Origin: Larix sibirica
Lineage: Eukaryota > Streptophyta > Pinopsida > Pinales > Pinaceae
Direction: 5' to 3'
Assembly: GCA_004151065.3 (NCBI GenBank)
Contig: NWUY0300011578.1
Location: forward strand, 11,588 to 26,611
DNA length: 15,024 nt
The notes beneath the pieces are model-generated. The model was not told where the DNA came from. It did not search any database and was given only the letters and a program-made list of their open reading frames with translations. Made by a program: the position numbers and the translations under genes. The first letter of the stretch is position 1; each line of letters starts with the position of its first letter. Of this stretch, positions 9,118 through 15,024 are shown piece after piece.

Positions 9118-9503
9118 TCTATAATATTGTAAGAAGCCATACATCCTAAGAGTGATGAGGAGGATTTTCTTTGGGGGCTCTTCAAAGTTATGGATTGTGA
9201 TTAGCCTTATCATTAAGTTGTCTCATGTAAGAGTCGTACTCGCAATTGGTACTAGACCATTCTTTGTTGTTTCATTGTGTTGATCATTGAATACAAGTGT
9301 AAGAAGAGTCTATAATAGTTGGGTTGTAAGAGTCTATAATAGTGTAAGAAGTCATACATCCTAAGAGTGATGAGGAGGATTTTCTATGGGCTCTTCGAAG
9401 TTATGGACTATGATTTGCCTTATCCTTTAGTTACGTTATGTAAGAGTTATACTCTTTGGTACTAGACCATTCTTTGTTGTTTCATTGTGTTGATCATTGA
9501 ATA
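9118..9503 (+). repeat. Local direct duplication of about 175 bases
   Basis: 9118-9293 and 9333-9503 are diverged direct copies that share CATACATCCTAAGAGTGATG, then ATGAGGAGGATTTTCT, and ACTAGACCATTCTTTGTTG, with small indels between them. They are separated by 39 bases that contain another partial start of the unit (TCTATAATAG at 9309-9318), which suggests slippage or unequal exchange. No coding capacity is apparent. Confidence 0.8.
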
Positions 9504-10547
9504 GTGTTCCTAGGTGTGATTGTTGAGATAGAATGGAGGCCCTGGAAAGCAATGTGTGCGACATCAAATTCTTGATGAGAATATTCCTTAGATATTTACA
9601 CCCAAATCATGTTGCAAGAAAATAAAATCCCAATATATGGGATATATAGCTTAAAACAAACATCTATCCACTAAATATCCATCTCATGACACATATCAAG
9701 TAAATAAGTTCTCCCTTCATTCACCTTAATGACAAATAGTTGTTCAATTCTCTTAAGTGGAATGATTGTATTTCTATACTTGTTTCATAAAATAATGTGT
9801 TAGTTCTGTATTAATGTTTTGATTAACGTGTAGATGGATTGCAATTGTAGTCTAGTTTACCAGGTGCAGATTCCTTCAATTTCCAAGTTTATACAATGTC
9901 TGCAACTTGTTGTGTCATTTAATTCATCCATATCTAAAATAGTTTGTCATTTAGGTGGTGTTTCAAAAAATAAAAATAAAAACTATCATATATGAATATA
10001 TATAAGAAATAAGAGGTCTTCAAATCGTGAGATTTAAATATATAATACAAATATTTTATGGGATTGTATCAAATCCCTGCACAAACATATAAACCAAAAT
10101 GATCTGATGAGGTTTCAAATGCTTCAAAAGTTTCAAATGCCTATAGTTTTTCCTTTTCTACTGAATTTAATTTTTGGAAAAAAATAATTTTTTTCAAATA
10201 ATGTTTTGCAAAACTTAATCAACATTATTAAAAATAAACACAAGTATATTTTTTTGAAAATAATATATTTTGCATTGTTTAATCTCGTGTATTTAATTAG
10301 CTCATAAACTATTAGAATACTCTTCAAAATCTAATAGTACATAAACTATTAAATAACTCTTAAAGATCGTGCAATAAACTATTAAATAACTTAGTGATTT
10401 CACCTCTTGGATATTTCATGTCTTCTTACTATTTAATATTTTCTTTGAACTTTTAATTTGGCTATTTTCTTATAACAATATATATGGTAAGTTTAAATAT
10501 TGAAATATTAGCTGAAAGTTAAATTTTTGGTATGCAAACCCTAGATA
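9504..10547. other. AT-rich region with no recognisable gene
   Basis: Very AT-rich sequence, especially 9960-10500, with A/T runs. It holds an 18-base exact repeat ATAAACTATTAAATAACT at 10341-10358 and 10374-10391, with a diverged third unit from 10304. No RNA gene, coding frame or element end could be supported. The short minus-strand open frame at 10133-10327 is best explained by the AT-rich composition. Confidence 0.5.
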
Positions 10548-12984
10548 GGGCTTGATGTTATGCAGACCACTTGGAGTTAAGCATGTCATTTCTAATGGAC
10601 CTAGTACCAACCAAGTGAAAAAGTGGGAATTTTTAATTTTTCGGTTTTTTGTCTTCTGAAAAATAGTTATTTGAAACTTTCCAAATGGAATGTAGGTTGG
10701 AGGGTTTTGGGCCTACTAGGCCTGAAAGATGTCCACCTGGGCATCATTTTTGCAGCGTATAAACCGACTGACATTGTGTCGGAATCTTACAACAATATAT
10801 TTAATGTCGAAAGGACAAGCATCTTTTCCGAGATATGTCAAAGGCTAGGTTCGGAGGATGTAATCATTTCTCCCTCGGGGAAAGGAGTTGGTGGTGAGGG
10901 ATTTCTATGTGGAAGCACCTTTAGAATTTCCCATAATTATATTGTATACCTCTCCTCTCATATTTCTTCAAAAAACTCGATGGAGCCGAAGCTTAAAGTT
11001 GATGTACCGAGGATCAAGCAGAGGGTTGTTCGTTTGTATGCAAGTGGGGATCGTGATGCTCCCGTTGTGAAGGTCCCTCTTGTGATTTTGAAGGATTCTC
11101 TCAAACCTCAGAAACGGCGTGAAGATGTATCTTTGAAAAACCCTAGTGCAGTTTCTGAGTACCATTCGAAATTGAGTCCTACTAGTCAAGGTGTTCAAGA
11201 AACACAATTGAGGTTTGATGTTGTTTTAGGTGTTGACACTAGATGGCGACGCGTTGTAATGGGGCCTTCTGCCAAAGCTCGATGTCACCTTAAAGCACAT
11301 AAAATTCGTAATAAACCAATGTGTGTTCTAGGGAAGGATGTAACTATGGAGAGGGTTTTGGGTTTGTCCACAAGGGCCCTTCTAGGAAGACTAGAATACA
11401 TTAGGATGTCGAGGGTGGAGATTATTAAATGGATAAAGCAAAATTGGAAGCTTCTGATTGGCTATACTTCAAAGGTTAGTATGATTATGAATGGATAGAT
11501 TTGCTTCCAATATTTCACTATGGAGAGTCTTCAAATTATCTTGAATAAGACTTGGGTTATTGGTAAAGGATCTAAGGTTTTTAGTAGATGTCATTCGAGG
11601 TTTGATCCCTGGAAGGAAAAAATCCTTCGCCGCCATCTTTGGGTCTTCCTTCCTGGGTTCCCAATTCATCTTTGGATTTTGGATGACTTCGTAGCGGTTA
11701 GAAATTCAATAGGTTAGTTTATTCGTTAAAGAGGAGACCTTATTAGATATGTATAAAATGATGCAGCGGATATATGTGGAGATGTATTTGGAGGATGGTT
11801 TACCGGTTGAAGTTGATATCAGTTGGTTGGAGGGGATATGAACCCAACGAATTGACTATTGGAAATTTCCTTTACGTTGTCATCTCTATAGAGAAATGGG
11901 TCATTTACACAACGAATGTCCTGGTTGTCTCCTTTCTTCGCATGGGGGTTCTTATGGCGGGAGCTCTCCTAAGGTTGATTTACAAGAAGTAGTCAATATC
12001 TCTGAAGAATCTCTTCTTCCTATTCCTCTGGATGTGCAATCGGCTAGCGATTTCCTGGGTAAGCTTGAAAACTCTATGCCCTTACTATTAAAATTCCTTC
12101 CTAAGTAGTCTCTGTGTGATTTCTTGAAATCAAATTTAAATTGGCTTGAGACTGGTGAGGATGTTATTTTTTCACCTAAGAGGTCTCATGTCTGACTCCA
12201 ATCCGTTGGCAATAGCTCCATGTTTTTATGCCCCCTCAATGTGTTTGGCTTCTGAGCCTATTGTTTCGGTGGTCCCTTGTTCTAAGGGATTTTCTTCCTT
12301 TATGAATATTGGAGATGCTTAAGAGATCATGGTCTCCTTACCTTTGAATATTATCTCCATTAGATATTTTGTCCCTTCAGTGTCGAGGGATTTGTGTGAT
12401 CCCACTTCTCTCTCTGGAAGTAGATTGGATTTTCAAGGAATTAAGGAAAATTGTTTGCTTGATTTTGATACTACCTGTCCTAATAATGAAAATGATTTGG
12501 GGGATCCATAAAATTAGGGTGATTCGGGTATTAACCAAGGTAGAAAGGAAAATAATGAGTTCGACCTCATGAGGAAAATTTCCCTCCTCTGTCTTCTGGA
12601 AACCGTGCTAAGATTCGTATTGTTTTTTCTCATTCCCAATAATAGATTCTAGTGGTGGTTCTCCTACAACCCCACAACATTTTTTTTCTGAGTGCCCTCC
12701 CTCCAGGGATGGTTATTCTAACATAATTATGATCCCTATATTTTAGGGTATTTCGTCGAAACAAGAGGATATTATCCCTATTTCTTCCATTCGATGCCCT
12801 AATGTGACAACTCCAAAAAACAAAGGAGGAAAGGGTAAGAAGGAAAATATGGAGTGGAGATCTTACGAGGAGCCATCCAAAGTTTGTCAATCCTAAAGTT
12901 CCCTCCTTAACTTCGATAGGTTTGTCAATGGATCAGTGGTCACGCTCGACTTCAAATTTTGGGACTCTTAGAGCATGTACGCCA
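10548..12984 (+). mobile_element. Second LINE-type fragment: leader and ORF1 only, no ORF2
   Basis: This plus-strand fragment carries an ORF1 with a DUF4283-like domain and a CCHC knuckle, from a family clearly different from the minus-strand LINE at 1-5290. No endonuclease or reverse transcriptase follows. Coding-like sequence runs directly into the second copy of the 1.65 kb repeat at 12985. The left limit is uncertain; I place it at a GGGCTTGATG motif that begins a stretch loosely resembling 5S RNA. It is either an insertion-truncated LINE or part of a chimeric element. Confidence 0.65.
10980..12984 (+). pseudogene. ORF1-like pseudogene with DUF4283-like domain and CCHC knuckle
   Basis: The family product is a nucleic-acid-binding, gag-like protein of plant LINEs. 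The frame is open upstream from 10623 but its first ATG is at 10980 (MEPKLKVDVPRI), which I take as the start. A DUF4283-like domain spans about 11365-11715: RALLGRLEYIRMS, IIKWIKQNWKLLIG, RFDPWKEKILRRHLWV, LPGFPIHLW. Breaks are TAG at 11496-11498 (a tryptophan codon by context), TAG at 11715-11717, a frameshift just after, and TGA near 11839. The knuckle at 11878-11919 reads C-x2-Y-x4-H-x4-C, so the second Cys is lost and three ligands remain. A long tail continues in shifting frames, for example LSGSRLDFQGIKEN near 12400 and a Lys/Gly-rich stretch near 12820, up to 12984. It is a dead gene. Confidence 0.75.
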
Positions 12985-14621
12985 CATTTCATTGCAAAGT
13001 GGTAAATCAAAATTGGCCCACCCAGTATTGTATAAATTTGGCTTGTTTATAGTTTTGGTTTGGTATCAGTGGGAAAGGACATGAGATTTATGTGAATTCA
13101 ATCCTTCATGGGTTTTCTAAGTCACTCTTGCACAGTTCCTCGGGACTAATCCTCTCGAGAAGTTTTTGGAATCTTAGCTTATGTGTTGGGATAGTGGATG
13201 GGGATGAAGCCATCACCTACTTACCTCGAGTTTCAATGTTCCTAATATGTTTCAGATTGTTTATCGACTTAGGGGTTAGAGGCTTGTGATTGCCATACTA
13301 AATGGGTACCATCGATCGAGTTGTTGACAATCATGGATGATCATTCCTCCAATTGTCACAGGGATATACAGAAAATCCATCAATTTCTTAGACGACAACT
13401 GGATTTTATATATAGAAATAGAAGCTCAAATTTCTCAATCACCATGAAGTTCCATAAACTAAGCATCAATAGGCCTCCCAAAATGCAATTATTATGGATA
13501 TTCTAGTTAAGCAGAAGCAAAAAAATCAGGATTTAAAGGAGCGTGCTAAGCTCAAATCAATGGTGAAATCTTTAAGCAAGTGTACGTCATCTTTATCTTT
13601 AGGAACAAACATGAATATTCATGTTGGCTCCTTTCCCATTGAATTCAAGGAAGAAGAAATTGTCCACCAACTTTAGGAATACATAGAGGTAGACAAATAA
13701 GAATCGAGCCTAGGATCATGCTATGAGCAAGTGTGCCTACACTTAACCAAGTACACATGTTTGTAGGTTTGTTTCGTTTTTAAGTGTCTTTTGTAGAATC
13801 TATACATCTATTAGTACTATGTCAAGTTGTGTAAGAAGAATTCCAAAATCCTATAACCTACATTGGGATGATAACATAGAGCAAAAGCTTTTTGAAACAC
13901 AATATGTTCTAATTTTGTACTACAACATTGTTCAAATTAGTTGTAACATATCTTAATACAATGTGAAGTCTTTCTTATTAAAACACATAAGATGAGTTTC
14001 CAATCCAAAACTATTATATCCTAAATATTGATGTTGCATATGTATAGTACTTAAGTTAGTTATTTATTTTATTTATAAACTAGAACTCTTCTATACACAC
14101 CCTCTTCAATAATTTCACCTTATCGTTGAACAAATCTAGATTCATTTGATATCATCATATCTTCTGAGGCTTTCAACTATCAGTATGTTAGATGTAACTT
14201 TGAGGCTTTCAGTTATCAGTATGTAACACTTGGCATTTATTGTATTGATGACTCAAACTTCATCAAATTACTCAACTTCTGCCTTTTATGTTAGGCTTTG
14301 AGATTTTATTTCCATAATGACTCAAACTTTAAATTGCTTGCTCCCATCTCTTATTGGTTTCCTATTTGCACCCCTTAAAAGTGTTCAAACTTATTCTAAA
14401 AACAAAATAATAAACTTCAATTCCTCTAACTTGAGAATTGTGCCTCTAGTCTTTTAAGTCTTTTGTTGCTTTTTGGCTTGTATTACTAAGCCAATCAATT
14501 CATATTAGGTGTCATTATACATTAATACCCATAATAATTTGGAAGCATTCCACTCTTTAGATTCTAATGCCACTAATTCCCACACATTAAGGCTCATTTT
14601 CATCCTTCAAGGATTATTATT
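12985..14621 (+). repeat. Dispersed repeat of about 1.65 kb, copy 2
   Basis: This copy is co-oriented with and homologous to 6149-7803. It includes the same TGGTATCA site (13061-13068, here followed by G), the coiled-coil-like reading frame (13333-13700), the 36-base tandem unit (14166, 14202) and the shared 3' end at CATCCTTCAAGG. Its left edge abuts the ORF1-like pseudogene without a spacer. Beyond its right edge lies a partial duplication of its own 3' part. Confidence 0.85.
13333..13700 (+). pseudogene. Broken reading frame with coiled-coil-like segment inside the 1.65 kb repeat (copy 2)
   Basis: This is homologous to 6498-6863. It opens MDDHSSNCHRDIQKI and shows FLRRQLDF, then loses one base near 13462 relative to copy 1, which shifts the frame. 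The downstream part is open from ATG 13494 (MDILVKQKQKNQDLKE, then AKLKSMVKSL and FPIEFKEEEIVHQL) to TAG at 13674-13676, and the old frame ends at TAA 13698-13700. Compared with copy 1 it has a 3-base deletion in the Glu-rich run and a 6-base insertion in the Ser/Leu run, both frame-keeping. CAATAGGCC is present in both copies. Protein identity is unknown; a gag-like or captured gene is possible. Confidence 0.5.
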
Positions 14622-14669
14622 ACTACGCCAATCTATTCATATTAGGTGCCATCATACATTAATACCCAT
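14482..14669 (+). repeat. 51-base partial duplication at the 3' end of repeat copy 2
   Basis: 14482-14532 and 14619-14669 are direct copies of 51 bases at an offset of 137, differing at about five positions (ATTACTAAGCC versus ATTACTACGCC at the start). Copy 1 of the large repeat has only the first unit, so this duplication happened after the two copies separated or was lost from copy 1. Confidence 0.75.
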
Positions 14670-14678
14670 TGTTGTCAC

Positions 14679-14711
14679 CAGAATCTATCTCATTAAAAAA
14701 TTTAGATTCTG
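14679..14711. repeat. Short perfect inverted repeat
   Basis: CAGAATCTA (14679-14687) and TAGATTCTG (14703-14711) form 9-base arms around an AT-rich 15-base loop. It lies just outside the 51-base duplication. It could be a remnant of an element end, but there is nothing else to support that. The sequence from here to 14885 shows no gene. Confidence 0.5.
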
Positions 14712-14885
14712 ACAGCGCACATGTAAAAAGGTACCCCCAATTCTCGCTGCCAGAATGTTCGCGAGTCTTTTTGCCAAAGTGATTTCCCCGAAGTCTGCAC
14801 TCTTTTCAATATCCTATATCAAATTTGCCTCTTCTCCCAAATTCCGTCATATTTGCGAAGCTTTCTGCTATTAAGGTTTGATCTC

Positions 14886-15024
14886 GTGAATTGTTGACCT
14901 ATTTACTATTCCTAAGGTAATAGTTTTTTTTATTTTAAAAATAAAATTATCCTAATGGTTTGTGAATTGTTGACCTATTTACTATTCCTAAGGTAATAGT
15001 TTTTTTTATTTTAAAAATAAAATT
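14886..15024 (+). repeat. Exact 63-base direct repeat, period 76, ending at the window edge
   Basis: 14886-14948 and 14962-15024 are identical over 63 bases, starting GTGAATTGTTGACC and ending in a T-run and ATAAAATT, with a 13-base spacer. The second copy ends exactly at the last base of the window, so the repeat may continue. It may be a tandem array, or an assembly effect at a contig end. Confidence 0.9.

Noticed and set aside
9118-9503. Repeated units as a CRISPR array
   Set aside because: Only two long, diverged units with one spacer, in a eukaryotic-type sequence.
10133-10327. Minus-strand open frame of 64 codons rich in Lys, Ile and Phe
   Set aside because: Composition is what a very AT-rich stretch gives by chance.
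6149-14621. The two 1.65 kb repeats as the LTRs of one LTR retrotransposon with 7804-12984 as its interior
   Set aside because: No TG...CA ends, no target-site duplication, no pol genes between them, and the repeats themselves carry a coding-like frame. The interior instead holds a LINE-type ORF1.
1-15024. An undescribed functional gene system
   Set aside because: All recognisable coding regions are broken mobile-element genes, and the rest shows no conserved, intact reading frame or RNA gene that I can support.

Overview
The window looks like a stretch of a large, repeat-rich plant nuclear genome. It is AT-rich, has no intact host gene that I can recognise, and consists mostly of decayed non-LTR retrotransposons (plant L1-type LINEs with a DUF4283-like ORF1) and dispersed repeats. 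The combination of old, divergent LINEs and single-N joins suits a conifer or other gymnosperm draft assembly. That is an inference from style and remembered similarity, not a demonstrated identity.

Layout. (1) Positions 1 to about 5290, minus strand: a degenerate LINE running from its 5' UTR through ORF1 (DUF4283-like domain, remnant of a CCHC knuckle, basic C-terminal tail) into ORF2 (endonuclease, then reverse transcriptase), and leaving the window in the region after the RT catalytic core. This element contains two single-N positions (2674 and 4480). Each is flanked by a near-identical direct duplication (about 673 and 399 bp), and these are best explained as unmerged overlapping contig ends. 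Collapsing them would shorten the locus by about 1.07 kb. (2) About 5291 to 6148: no gene seen. (3) 6149-7803: first copy of a dispersed repeat of about 1.65 kb carrying a broken, coiled-coil-like reading frame. (4) 7804-10547: AT-rich, non-coding as far as I can tell, with several small tandem duplications. (5) About 10548-12984, plus strand: a second LINE-type ORF1 fragment from a different family, with a DUF4283-like domain and a CCHC knuckle, broken by stops and frameshifts and with no ORF2 behind it. (6) 12985-14621: second copy of the 1.65 kb repeat, in the same orientation, abutting the ORF1 fragment directly. (7) 14622-15024: short repeats, including an exact 63 bp repeat ending at the last base.

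Nothing here works as an operon or a pathway. The coding remnants are dead mobile-element genes. The points most worth a second look are the probable assembly artefacts at the two Ns, the replacement of all four zinc ligands in one knuckle with its spacing kept, the tight ORF1/ORF2 junction with a GC-rich hairpin over the ORF1 start, and the 1.65 kb repeat whose two copies share a stop codon yet differ by in-frame indels. I found no convincing evidence of a new biological system.
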